Positions 32,493-39,113 of a DNA stretch of 50,516 nucleotides are shown one piece after another; position 1 is the first letter of the stretch, and every line of letters starts with the position of its first letter. Source of the DNA: a virus; the IMG/VR virus record IMGVR_UViG_3300046501_000664, positions 1-50,516 of that record. One strand, 5' to 3'. The notes below the pieces were generated by a model. The model did no database searches, was not told the origin of the DNA, and saw only the letters and a list, made by a program, of their open reading frames with translations. A program made the translations under genes and the position numbers.

Positions 32493-33301
32493 CATTGGGC
32501 CTCCAGTTTGTACTGAGCCCATAGGCCGGCCACCCAGGTGACGCCCTTAGGGGTGAATTTGGTTTGGTTGAAAGCGTGGCCGCCTTCGCTGGTGCCGGTC
32601 TTGACGTCGAAGCGGCCGGCTTCGATGTGAGGCTGATAGGCCTGCCACTCTCCGCCCATGCGGTACATGATTCGCTTGTCGAGCAGGAACTCACGGAAGC
32701 GGGCCTCATTGGCCCCCAGCAGCTTGGCGGTTTGGCGGAAGCCCTTGAGCCCGGTGGAATCGACGTACTTGTCGACGAACTCAGCCTTGGGGGCGGCTAT
32801 GGCCAAGGCTTGGTTGGCGGCCTGCTGCAGTTCAAACTGCTCCGCCCAGGCGCGCGCTGCAGCAGCAGGGTTGGAGAAGTCGGGGAGCGTGGCGATGACG
32901 CGAGCTTCAACTGCGTAGCTCCCGGCCTTGCGAATGCTAGGGAGCACCTCGCTGACTACCCAATCTTCGAATCGCTCGGCTTCAGGCATTTTGGATCGCA
33001 TGACAAGCCGGTAAACATCGCGCTCAGGGATGATGTTCGCCTGAGGCCCAAGGGTGAACGATTCGTTCACCCCAACCTGGCGCGCTGATTTGCAATGGTC
33101 GCGGATGGCTTTCTGCGGGTTTGTATACCCCAAACGCTCAGCAACATCGCGAGCGGAGAACCATGGGTCACCGTCCACCATGACCACGCGAACATCGAAA
33201 CCGTCGAAATTGAACAGGTTCACACTGCGCGCCACGTTTTCGTAGCTCGCATTTCGTGGCGCGGGATGGTAGGTATTGACGTAGGGTGTTGGATTCAGCA
33301 T
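32492..33301 (-). CDS. ant: Phage antirepressor (BRO-N plus C-terminal KilAC-like domain)
   Basis: The 269-residue protein has a BRO-N domain (about residues 27-130) with V-V-M-V-D-G-D-P-W-F-S-A-R-D-V-A-like and R-L-V-M-R-S-K-M-P-E-A-E-R-F-E-D-W-V motifs, then a C-terminal domain with F-R-E-F-L-L-D-K-R-I-M-Y and F-T-P-K-G-V-T-W. Such proteins bind and inactivate repressors. It has a GAGGTG site, overlapped by a plus-strand promoter for a short antisense RNA. Arc-like genes lie upstream in the same transcript. Confidence 0.88.
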   Translation of the reverse strand: MLNPTPYVNTYHPAPRNASYENVARSVNLFNFDGFDVRVVMVDGDPWFSARDVAERLGYTNPQKAIRDHCKSARQVGVNESFTLGPQANIIPERDVYRLVMRSKMPEAERFEDWVVSEVLPSIRKAGSYAVEARVIATLPDFSNPAAAARAWAEQFELQQAANQALAIAAPKAEFVDKYVDSTGLKGFRQTAKLLGANEARFREFLLDKRIMYRMGGEWQAYQPHIEAGRFDVKTGTSEGGHAFNQTKFTPKGVTWVAGLWAQYKLEAQ

Positions 33302-33304
33302 TAT
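33276..33304 (+). promoter_or_regulatory. Predicted promoter of antisense RNA at ant
   Basis: Plus strand: TTGACG (33276-33281), 17-bp spacer, CATTAT (33299-33304). The -10 overlaps the ant start codon on the other strand. Confidence 0.6.
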
Positions 33305-33310
33305 TCACCT

Positions 33311-33355
33311 CACAACGCGTTTTAAGAGAGCCGGGTCACTACCCCGGCTTTTTTT
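33311..33355 (+). ncRNA. Predicted sar-like antisense RNA over the ant leader
   Basis: From a start near 33311 the transcript would be about 45 nt. It ends in a strong terminator: GCCGGG (33330-33335) pairs with CCCGGC (33343-33348), then seven T residues. It is antisense to the ant ribosome-site region. P22 sar RNA has the same place between arc and ant and represses ant translation. No plus-strand gene lies upstream that needs this terminator. Prediction only. Confidence 0.6.
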
Positions 33356-33384
33356 CGTCTCGGATTTGGCAGAGGCCCTCTGGA

Positions 33385-33597
33385 TTACCCCGAAGAGTCC
33401 CTGCCTGAGGCCCTCATTGGGGTCACCAACTGAAGGACCCGAGCCTTCTTCTTGCCTACTTCCGAAAGCGCACCATTGGCGATCGCGCTTTCTGTCATTG
33501 CGTTGATGGCCTGGCTGAAGGTCCAGCCGTTCTGTTCCATCAACCCCTCGACCTTTTGCCGCGTGCGCGGCGGCAGCTTTTCAAGTTCAACGGTCAT
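33385..33597 (-). CDS. Small early regulatory-type protein
   Basis: The 70-residue protein starts M-T-V-E-L-E-K-L-P-P-R-T-R-Q-K after GGAGGG and has a central helical segment (N-G-W-T-F-S-Q-A-I-N-A-M-T-E-S-A) and a basic C terminus. The length and strand-helix-helix pattern suggest a ribbon-helix-helix regulator, but the match is weak. It lies between an Arc-like gene and ant. Confidence 0.65.
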   Translation of the reverse strand: MTVELEKLPPRTRQKVEGLMEQNGWTFSQAINAMTESAIANGALSEVGKKKARVLQLVTPMRASGRDSSG

Positions 33598-33616
33598 TTG
33601 GCCCTCCAAAGGGGCT

Positions 33617-33817
33617 TCAGCCCGCGATATCTTCTTGCTTGTCCTGCATCAGTTCCTCGATCACACCGTTGGCTACCGCCCACTCGATGATTTCGTACAG
33701 GTACGTGGCGTGTTGCATGCGGGTCTTGGTTGCGGCGCGGCGCAAGATCCGGTCAAGCACTGGTTCGAAACGAACCTTCACCGGGATGGCGCGCTTTTGA
33801 TTGGGATCCATGTACAT
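33617..33817 (-). CDS. Arc-like ribbon-helix-helix regulator
   Basis: The 66-residue protein has a short basic strand (I-P-V-K-V-R-F-E-P) followed by two helices (V-L-D-R-I-L-R-R-A-A-T-K-T and Y-L-Y-E-I-I-E-W-A-V-A-N-G), the layout of P22 Arc/Mnt dimers. It lies between cro and ant in the early operon and may repress ant as Arc does in P22. The ATG at 33817 has GGAG about 9 nt upstream. Confidence 0.7.
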   Translation of the reverse strand: MYMDPNQKRAIPVKVRFEPVLDRILRRAATKTRMQHATYLYEIIEWAVANGVIEELMQDKQEDIAG

Positions 33818-33847
33818 GCTTGGGTACTCCTGGCTGATGAAGTTGGG

Positions 33848-34063
33848 TTAGGCGGCTGACTGAGATGGCGGGAAGGCGTCGTCTAGGGCGCAACGCGCGC
33901 CCAGTGCGTTCAACGCTTGGACGATAAGGCGGGCTTCGGTGAGGCCTGGACTCCGCAGGCCTGACTCGTAGTTCGCCAAACGGGACTGATTCCAGCCGAG
34001 GGCCCGGCGCAGCGCTGCCTGAGTTACGCCAGCCCTCTCGCGGATCGTTCGGACTTGGTTCAT
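33848..34063 (-). CDS. cro: Cro-like repressor
   Basis: The 71-residue protein is a single XRE helix-turn-helix domain (M-N-Q-V-R-T-I-R-E-R-A-G-V-T-Q-A-A-L-R-R, then N-Q-S-R-L-A-N-Y-E-S-G). It is divergent from the CI gene across about 105 bp of operators, has GGGAGGA before the ATG at 34063 and is the first gene of the rightward-type early operon. Confidence 0.85.
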   Translation of the reverse strand: MNQVRTIRERAGVTQAALRRALGWNQSRLANYESGLRSPGLTEARLIVQALNALGARCALDDAFPPSQSAA

Positions 34064-34089
34064 GTGGTGTTCCTCCCATAGTTGCCCAA

Positions 34090-34119
34090 AGGATAAAACA
34101 CGTATCGTGTTAAACGCAA
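34090..34119 (-). promoter_or_regulatory. Predicted PR promoter for cro and the early operon
   Basis: Minus strand: TTGCGT (34119-34114), 18-bp spacer, TATCCT (34095-34090). One operator (34097-34111) lies between the two hexamers, so repressor binding should block it. Confidence 0.5.
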
Positions 34120-34156
34120 TCACAATAAGTGAAAGCCGGATATTTCATTTCGTGAT
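34097..34156. promoter_or_regulatory. Right operator region: three 15-bp sites
   Basis: AACACGTATCGTGTT (34097-34111) is a perfect inverted repeat with a 3-bp centre. Weaker relatives are ATCACAATAAGTGAA (34119-34133) and ATTTCATTTCGTGAT (34142-34156). Centres are 22 and 23 bp apart, as in lambda OR. The CI gene start follows at 34169 with no clear ribosome site, as in leaderless lambda cI from PRM. Confidence 0.7.
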
Positions 34157-34168
34157 GAAATCCCGCGC

Positions 34169-34990
34169 ATGAACGAATCTTTAGCGCAGCGCATCAAGCG
34201 GTTGAGGAAGGCTGTCGGCCTGTCACAGGCGGAATTGGCCGAGGCTTGCGGCTGGAAGTCGCAATCGCGGGTGGGGAATTACGAGGCGGGTACGCGCGAG
34301 CCGACCCTGGCTGACATCGCGGTGATTGCTGCGGCATTGGAGGTTGATGAGTCCGATCTGCTGATTGGTCTCGCGCCCGGATCGGTCGTCGGCGATTCGA
34401 CGCCACCACCGTCATCGTCGTCGGTGGACGCGGTACGCCAGATGCTTGCCAAGCACGGCAAGGGCCTGCCGGATGGCATCAAGAGCCAGATCCTTGCCGT
34501 AGCCCAGCCACCTGCCAACGCCAGCAACGTGATCAACGCCGATTTCTCTGGGCTCCGCGTCCAGCCGGACGAAGTGCTGATCCCTCAGTACGACATTCGC
34601 GCCGCCATGGGCCATGGCCAGGTGCCGCCAGACTACAACGAGGCCATCCGTAACCTGATCATCCGAGAAGACGTGCTGCGGGAGAAAGGTGTGACCTACA
34701 CCGCCCTCTCCGCCCTGGCGGTCATCACCGGCTGGGGCCAGAGCATGGAAGGCACCATCAACGATAAGGACCCGGTGATCGTCGACCGCGGCGTCAACGA
34801 GTTCATCGGCGATGGGATCTACGTCATCACCTGGCACGACCTGCTCTACATCAAGCGCCTGCAGGTGCTTGACGCCGAGCACCTATGGCTTATCTCAGAC
34901 AACAGCAAGCACAAAGACCAGGAGGCGCGCCTGGAGGATGTGACGATTCACGCCAAGGTGCTGCTGATTTGGAATGCGCGCAAAGCATAA
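34169..34990 (+). CDS. cI: CI-type repressor (XRE plus S24 peptidase fold)
   Basis: The 273-residue protein has an N-terminal XRE domain (residues 8-62: L-S-Q-A-E-L-A-E-A-C-G-W-K-S-Q-S-R-V-G-N), a Ser/Pro linker and a C-terminal LexA/S24 domain. The catalytic pair is S192 in G-W-G-Q-S-M-E and K229 in L-L-Y-I-K-R. The expected Ala-Gly or Cys-Gly self-cleavage site is replaced by M147-G148 in A-A-M-G-H-G, so RecA-stimulated self-cleavage may be weaker, with ant-mediated induction as the alternative. It keeps the lysogen and should bind both operator sets. Confidence 0.93.
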   Translation: MNESLAQRIKRLRKAVGLSQAELAEACGWKSQSRVGNYEAGTREPTLADIAVIAAALEVDESDLLIGLAPGSVVGDSTPPPSSSSVDAVRQMLAKHGKGLPDGIKSQILAVAQPPANASNVINADFSGLRVQPDEVLIPQYDIRAAMGHGQVPPDYNEAIRNLIIREDVLREKGVTYTALSALAVITGWGQSMEGTINDKDPVIVDRGVNEFIGDGIYVITWHDLLYIKRLQVLDAEHLWLISDNSKHKDQEARLEDVTIHAKVLLIWNARKA

Positions 34991-35033
34991 AGCGCGCCCC
35001 AGCTTTATCAAGCCAATATCCAAAATTCCAGGA

Positions 35034-35066
35034 TTCGCTACAGCCAGATGCTTAGCGAAACTTTTT
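35034..35066 (+). terminator. Possible weak terminator or attenuator after cI
   Basis: TTCGCTA (35034-35040) and TAGCGAA (35053-35059) form a 7-bp stem with a 12-nt loop, followed by five T residues (35062-35066). The long loop makes it weak, so part of the cI transcript may continue into the protease gene. Confidence 0.45.
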
Positions 35067-35079
35067 AGTCACGGGGACG

Positions 35080-36237
35080 ATGATGCAGCAGCAGCCTTTG
35101 GTACAACAGGACGACGAGATCAAGGAAGAAGCGGGTGCGCAGCTAACGACCTATCAGGCAGCAAGCGGGCTTGCGCGCTGGGCCATCAGTAAAGGGCTTT
35201 TGCCTGCCCTACCTCCAGATGTCGACACTGCTTATCTAGCAGACATACCGATGATTTCCTTGCCGCACGAGGCCGAGGTTATCCTTCGCCAGCGAGGCGT
35301 AGAGTCCATCGCATACAACGCTCCCGGAAGGATGATCTACGTTTACACGAAGCGGAAGGTTACCCAGAAAGAGCTGAAATCATTGCCGGTCAGCCTACGC
35401 AGGCAGGGATTAAGTTTTCCACAGGGAAGTGTCGACGATGTTGGCAAGGGTGAGCTCAGCTCCCAAGGTGCCCTTTATTCTATACACCAGAGTTCCGAAG
35501 GACGCCATTACACGTGCGGATCATCCATATCTCCTGGCAATGACCCTTCTGCAGGAACGATGGGAGCGCTGGTGCTTCTTGCTGATGGCGTGATGCACGG
35601 CCTTACAAACAACCATGTCAGTGCGTTGTGCAGTCACGTAGAGCTGGCGACTCCAATATTGGCGCCTGGCGTAGTGGATGTACGCGCAAACGGAATAGAC
35701 CCATTCACTGTGGGCTATCACGTGCGAGCGCTTGAGATGCATCACGGATCAGTCGGAAACATCGACATTTCAGCCAATACCGATGCGGCGATCTTCAGAA
35801 TCCGTGATTTACTCAACATCTCTTCGATGCAGGGAAATGAGTTCGACACTCCGACATTGGTAGTCGATCCATTTGAGGGCATGAGAGTGGCCAAGGTTGG
35901 TAGAACGACAGGCCTGACCCGTGGTCAGATCGTAAGTCGGGAATTGCGACCATCAGGAGTCAATTATCACGCCCAGCGGCACGGCTTCAGCAGCCTCATG
36001 TGGTTCGGGAATGTTTTCAACATCCATGGTGCTGGGTCTGAATTTTCGCTGTCTGGCGACTCAGGCTCTCTGGTAGTGCAAATTGATGAACACAACCGGC
36101 CCATCGCTGCGGTTGGACTTATATTCGCCGGTGGTCCAGACTCCTCAGCACCAGGGCTTGCAAAATCCCTAATGCTTCCATTGCGGCCAATACTGGAAGC
36201 ACTGGGGGCTACATTAGTCGGAGGCCATAATGTCTAG
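35080..36237 (+). CDS. Trypsin-like serine protease in the rexAB position
   Basis: The 385-residue protein has a chymotrypsin-fold protease domain in its second half with the ordered triad H179 (G-L-T-N-N-H-V), D235 (N-T-D-A-A-I) and S328 (L-S-G-D-S-G-S-L). A K-V-G-R-T-T-G-L-T-R-G block between Asp and Ser is typical of bacterial/plant NAL1-like proteases. Residues 1-150 form a separate helical domain with no signal peptide, so the enzyme is cytoplasmic. It follows cI on the same strand, is more AT-rich than its neighbours, and its stop overlaps a small gene. A defence or exclusion role is inferred from place and architecture. ATG at 35083 is an alternative start. Confidence 0.85.
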   Translation: MMQQQPLVQQDDEIKEEAGAQLTTYQAASGLARWAISKGLLPALPPDVDTAYLADIPMISLPHEAEVILRQRGVESIAYNAPGRMIYVYTKRKVTQKELKSLPVSLRRQGLSFPQGSVDDVGKGELSSQGALYSIHQSSEGRHYTCGSSISPGNDPSAGTMGALVLLADGVMHGLTNNHVSALCSHVELATPILAPGVVDVRANGIDPFTVGYHVRALEMHHGSVGNIDISANTDAAIFRIRDLLNISSMQGNEFDTPTLVVDPFEGMRVAKVGRTTGLTRGQIVSRELRPSGVNYHAQRHGFSSLMWFGNVFNIHGAGSEFSLSGDSGSLVVQIDEHNRPIAAVGLIFAGGPDSSAPGLAKSLMLPLRPILEALGATLVGGHNV

Positions 36238-36460
36238 CGATACAGGGACCTTGATGATTGCTGCGGATCACCTCCTCAAGGCTATAGATCCGCCATCAGA
36301 TCAAGCTGTATCTATTGCCACCTTTTTCAGGCCAGGCCTGCCTCTGGCCATCAGGGTTTCGGTTCTGCCAGAGTTCAGCTACCTGATAAAGCGGGTGCCT
36401 GAATCCATGGATGGATACGAGGTCCTCCGGGAGATTGCGAGCAGACCGGTCGCATACTAA
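36230..36460 (+). CDS. Small partner protein overlapping the protease gene
   Basis: The 76-residue protein starts within the protease gene (8-nt overlap) after GGAGG, so the two are translationally coupled. It has an acidic N terminus, a hydrophobic centre (F-F-R-P-G-L-P-L-A-I-R-V-S-V-L) and a helical C terminus, with no membrane helix. No family is recognised. Coupling suggests an inhibitor, substrate or sensor subunit of the protease. A terminator follows 17 bp later. Confidence 0.75.
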   Translation: MSSDTGTLMIAADHLLKAIDPPSDQAVSIATFFRPGLPLAIRVSVLPEFSYLIKRVPESMDGYEVLREIASRPVAY

Positions 36461-36477
36461 AGCTAAAATGGTTATGA

Positions 36478-36500
36478 GCCCGCCATGCGCGGGCTTTTTT
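36478..36500 (+). terminator. Intrinsic terminator closing the cI-protease unit
   Basis: Plus strand GCCCGC and GCGGGC with a 5-nt loop and six T residues. It ends the immunity-region transcript before the convergent DUF1654 gene. Confidence 0.85.
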
Positions 36501-36507
36501 CCGCCCA

Positions 36508-36840
36508 TCAGAAAGGCGCTGCTTCCTCTTCCTCGCTCTCAAGCAGCGCGATCTCCTCCAAGGCCAGAACGCGATCCTGGTCTTCGTCTGCCGCCTCCCA
36601 CTGAAGCGTGATCGACTCGTCTTCATCGTTGAGCGTCATCTCGATGCCGTCGGTATCGGATAGCACGCCAAGCAGCTCCTCCCACTCCCTCTCCCCGTCC
36701 GACTCAAGCCGGTGAATCGTCACGCGCCTCAGGCCTTGGGCTATGGGGTGGTTAATCATCGAGGACACGCGCAGGTTCAGCCGCTCCATCCCTGACATTT
36801 CCTGGCGCTCCGGTTGCGCCGACTTCTTCTGCTTAGCCAT
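36508..36840 (-). CDS. DUF1654 family protein
   Basis: The 110-residue product has R-V-T-I-H-R-L-E-S-D-G-E-R-E-W-E-E-L-L in its middle, the signature stretch of DUF1654, a family confined largely to Pseudomonas and its phages. The C terminus is very acidic (E-S-E-E-E-E-A-A-P-F). It is transcribed toward the protease module, from the left-operator region. Function unknown. Confidence 0.82.
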   Translation of the reverse strand: MAKQKKSAQPERQEMSGMERLNLRVSSMINHPIAQGLRRVTIHRLESDGEREWEELLGVLSDTDGIEMTLNDEDESITLQWEAADEDQDRVLALEEIALLESEEEEAAPF

Positions 36841-36955
36841 TCCTCAAACCTCATAGCTGTATATCTATCCAGTAATGGCCGAAGCATAGCGTCGGCTGTA
36901 GGAAATGTGAACCCTCCCCCTCAGGCACTTCATCAACACACCTACGCAAAAATAA

Positions 36956-36997
36956 ATCACATTGCGTGTTGACGAAATAAACACGATGCGTGATAGT
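36956..36997 (+). promoter_or_regulatory. Left operator and PL-type promoter
   Basis: TTGACG (36969-36974) and GATAGT (36992-36997) are 17 bp apart on the plus strand. Two sites of the immunity consensus overlap it: ATCACATTGCGTGTT (36956-36970, reverse orientation) and AACACGATGCGTGAT (36980-36994), centres 24 bp apart. The second shares its AACACG half-site with the perfect operator at 34097. It should drive the plus-strand early operon under CI and Cro control. Confidence 0.75.
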
Positions 36998-37045
36998 TCA
37001 CCCATCGAGACGCCACAGCCCCTCACAAGGCCCTGCGGACCGAAC

Positions 37046-37058
37046 CGCTCTTTAACAA
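37046..37058 (+). promoter_or_regulatory. boxA antitermination element in the early leader
   Basis: CGCTCTTTAACAA matches the consensus boxA of rRNA leaders and phage nut sites almost base for base. It lies about 45 bp after the predicted PL start. Small hairpins follow (CGCC/GGCG near 37087-37099, GAGCG/CGCTC at 37159-37171, CTGGCC/GGCCAG at 37222-37243). The leader to 37283 holds no gene. Confidence 0.75.
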
Positions 37059-37283
37059 CCCGCGCAACACGAACAAAGACGGCACCGCCTCTACGGCGAC
37101 CGGAGATCAGATAGCCCCGAAAGGCTACCAACGCGAGGCGCACCTCGACGGCTGACTAGAGCGAAACGCTCGAACCGAGTGAATGACCCGCTATGCGGTG
37201 CCAGCGGAAACCAGATTTCACTGGCTGGCCTTGGAGACAGGGCCAGACGGGAAATCAACCGAACCCGCACGGAGCAATGAGTG

Positions 37284-38045
37284 ATGGAACAAACCCTTCA
37301 GCAACTGTTGGCCGAACGTGTCACGATCTTCGCGAACAGCGAGAAGCCCGTCGAAATCATCGACGAGCACGTCAAGAAGATGTTTACCGGTGTCATCGAC
37401 AGCTGCTTCGGCCGCTACGGTGAAATGGGTAAGCACGTCGAAGAGGCCATCAAGGCGGCGCTGCCAGCCAACCTAACCGAAATCTTCGAGCTGACCCGCT
37501 ACAACGCCATGATCGCGTTGGCGCTCAAGGATAAGTGGGAAAACAGCGGCGTTGAGGCCGACATGGTGCGCCTGGCGCAGAAACAGATCGACGAGGTGCT
37601 GAACAAGGACGCGCTGCCGGAAGTGATCAGCCTCCAGGATCTGATAGAGGCCTTCATCGATGATCACAAGGAGTCGGCCGCAGAGGAGCACTGGGAGCAT
37701 CCGGATATCCGCTTCCAGCCATCCGACTATGGCGGCTTGCACATCTACTTCGACAAGAAGCCCAAAGATCACGGTATCTCCAGCTACTCCAGAAGCTCCG
37801 AGCGTAGCGAGTTCCAGCTCGACAACGCGATCCACATCAGCTTCGACCGGAACGGCAAAGACCGAGACGATAAAGGCCGAGAGGTTGGCACGGTTTACTC
37901 CGCCAAGATCGATGGCGAAAAGATCAGCCAAACCCTGCGATTCCGCTCTCCCTTCGAGAAGATGGTCGCGGCGCTCTACTTCGGCGCTTCGAAAATCGTC
38001 GTCGATTGCGATGAAGACGATTTCAGCTACGGCCTCTACCACTGA
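37284..38045 (+). CDS. First gene of the left early operon, unknown function
   Basis: The 253-residue acidic protein starts M-E-Q-T-L-Q-Q-L-L-A-E-R-V after GGAG; a GTG at 37281 is an alternative. It has a helical N-terminal half and a second half rich in charged and aromatic residues, ending D-E-D-D-F-S-Y-G-L-Y-H. Its place just after the promoter and boxA suggests an immediate-early role. I recognise no domain. Confidence 0.75.
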   Translation: MEQTLQQLLAERVTIFANSEKPVEIIDEHVKKMFTGVIDSCFGRYGEMGKHVEEAIKAALPANLTEIFELTRYNAMIALALKDKWENSGVEADMVRLAQKQIDEVLNKDALPEVISLQDLIEAFIDDHKESAAEEHWEHPDIRFQPSDYGGLHIYFDKKPKDHGISSYSRSSERSEFQLDNAIHISFDRNGKDRDDKGREVGTVYSAKIDGEKISQTLRFRSPFEKMVAALYFGASKIVVDCDEDDFSYGLYH

Positions 38046-38371
38046 TTCAGCCCATCCCCCTCCCTACCAAGGGATCTGGTGACCACCCGTCGGCATTCGC
38101 AAGAGTGCCCATCGGGGAGTGATCTGAGACGAAGCATCTAAGCGCGGCGACGTGGGTGCAAACCGCCGGATCGCTACCGGCGCGGATGAGACGGACCCGC
38201 CAGATCACTCCACCGATGCGGACGAAACTGCGGCCTATAACCGCCCACCTGCATCAGCAGAACAATCAAGTCGCCAAACTTGGGCTCTGATCCGTCGCTG
38301 GGTTAGATGGAGAACCCCAGCTGTGCCGGGATTGGCTCCGGCGTTCTGCAAAATACCAACCGGAGAACGAC
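38046..38371. other. Gene-poor stretch with nested hairpins
   Basis: No convincing gene is seen. CCCG-GGCA pairs with TGCC-CGGG near 38086-38117, and GCCGG/CCGGC lies near 38322-38340. A 34-codon basic frame (38186-38290) lacks a ribosome site. The stretch may hold a structured RNA or a weak terminator after the 37284 gene. Confidence 0.4.
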
Positions 38372-38515
38372 ATGCTCCTACTGTTCCTGATCGGCGCAGC
38401 GCTCAGCTATGCGCGGCCAGAACCGCCTCCTGAAAGCGGCCTGCCAACCGATCCACAGCGCTTCCATCGCGAGCGCTGGCGAACGATCACCGGGGTCGCA
38501 GCATTCTGGAGCTGA
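38372..38515 (+). CDS. 47-residue peptide with hydrophobic N terminus
   Basis: A short frame follows GGAG at a 6-nt distance and reads M-L-L-L-F-L-I-G-A-A-L-S-Y-A, a membrane or signal-like helix, then a Pro/Arg-rich polar tail ending in W-S. No cysteine lipobox is present. The ribosome site makes it a plausible gene in an otherwise empty interval. Confidence 0.5.
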   Translation: MLLLFLIGAALSYARPEPPPESGLPTDPQRFHRERWRTITGVAAFWS

Positions 38516-38894
38516 CTTCCCCGCCAAAAACCCCCGAGTGGCGCCGTAAGCCTGAAGGCGGCGCCCAATACCTGACAGGCAGCGGACAGCAGGGCCGTCG
38601 ATGTCACCGCGCATTGGCCAATAGGTAGGCCCACCCCACGCAGCACATCGGAACAGTGCCCGCACATGCGGAAGCAGATGAATGCGCAGGCTGATGCGCA
38701 AGCCGAGGCTCGCTGATGAGCTACTGAGTCCTAGATGAGTTAGGCCATCAACCCGGAGATCAGCACCGGGCATCTGCATCCTACCCCCTATCCCCTACCC
38801 ATACGACCGCATCGGCGGGTGCCAGGCTGGCTATTCACGCCCAGCTTGGTCCCTGTTGCCTGGCATCCGACCGATGCGGTCAGAGGATCGATCC
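38516..38894. other. Stretch without supported gene
   Basis: Only short frames without ribosome sites are seen on either strand. An open stretch ending at a TGA near 38717 lacks an early start codon and could be a gene remnant. Confidence 0.4.
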
Positions 38895-39113
38895 ATGAGT
38901 AATGACACCAGCGAACCAGCTTTCCCCGTTCAGGCGAGCGAATACGGCGGCCATGGGACCTGCTTCGGCATGAGCCTTCGCGACTACTTCGCGGCCAAGG
39001 CCATGCAAGGCTTCAATGCCAATCCCCGCTATGACGGTTACACGCACGACGTCGTCGCCGAGATCGCCTACGTGCAGGCCGACGCAATGCTCGCCGCGCG
39101 GGTGAAGCCATGA
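38895..39113 (+). CDS. Hypothetical early phage protein
   Basis: The 72-residue product begins M-S-N-D-T-S-E-P-A-F-P-V and contains G-M-S-L-R-D-Y-F-A-A-K-A-M-Q-G, a block common to small proteins in many phage early regions. The ATG at 38895 has AGAGGA upstream. It overlaps the next gene by ATGA. Function unknown. Confidence 0.82.
   Translation: MSNDTSEPAFPVQASEYGGHGTCFGMSLRDYFAAKAMQGFNANPRYDGYTHDVVAEIAYVQADAMLAARVKP

Noticed and set aside
33329-33355. The hairpin before ant as a minus-strand terminator of the early operon
   Set aside because: On the minus strand it is followed by TCTCTTAAAA with no proper T run; the seven-T run is on the plus strand.
38186-38290. A 34-codon arginine-rich frame as an N-like antiterminator
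   Set aside because: No ribosome site, no clear arginine-rich motif of the N type, and several other short frames of equal quality overlap it.
38152-38433. A 93-codon plus-strand frame
   Set aside because: It needs a GTG start without ribosome site and overlaps the better supported 38372-38515 frame in another register.
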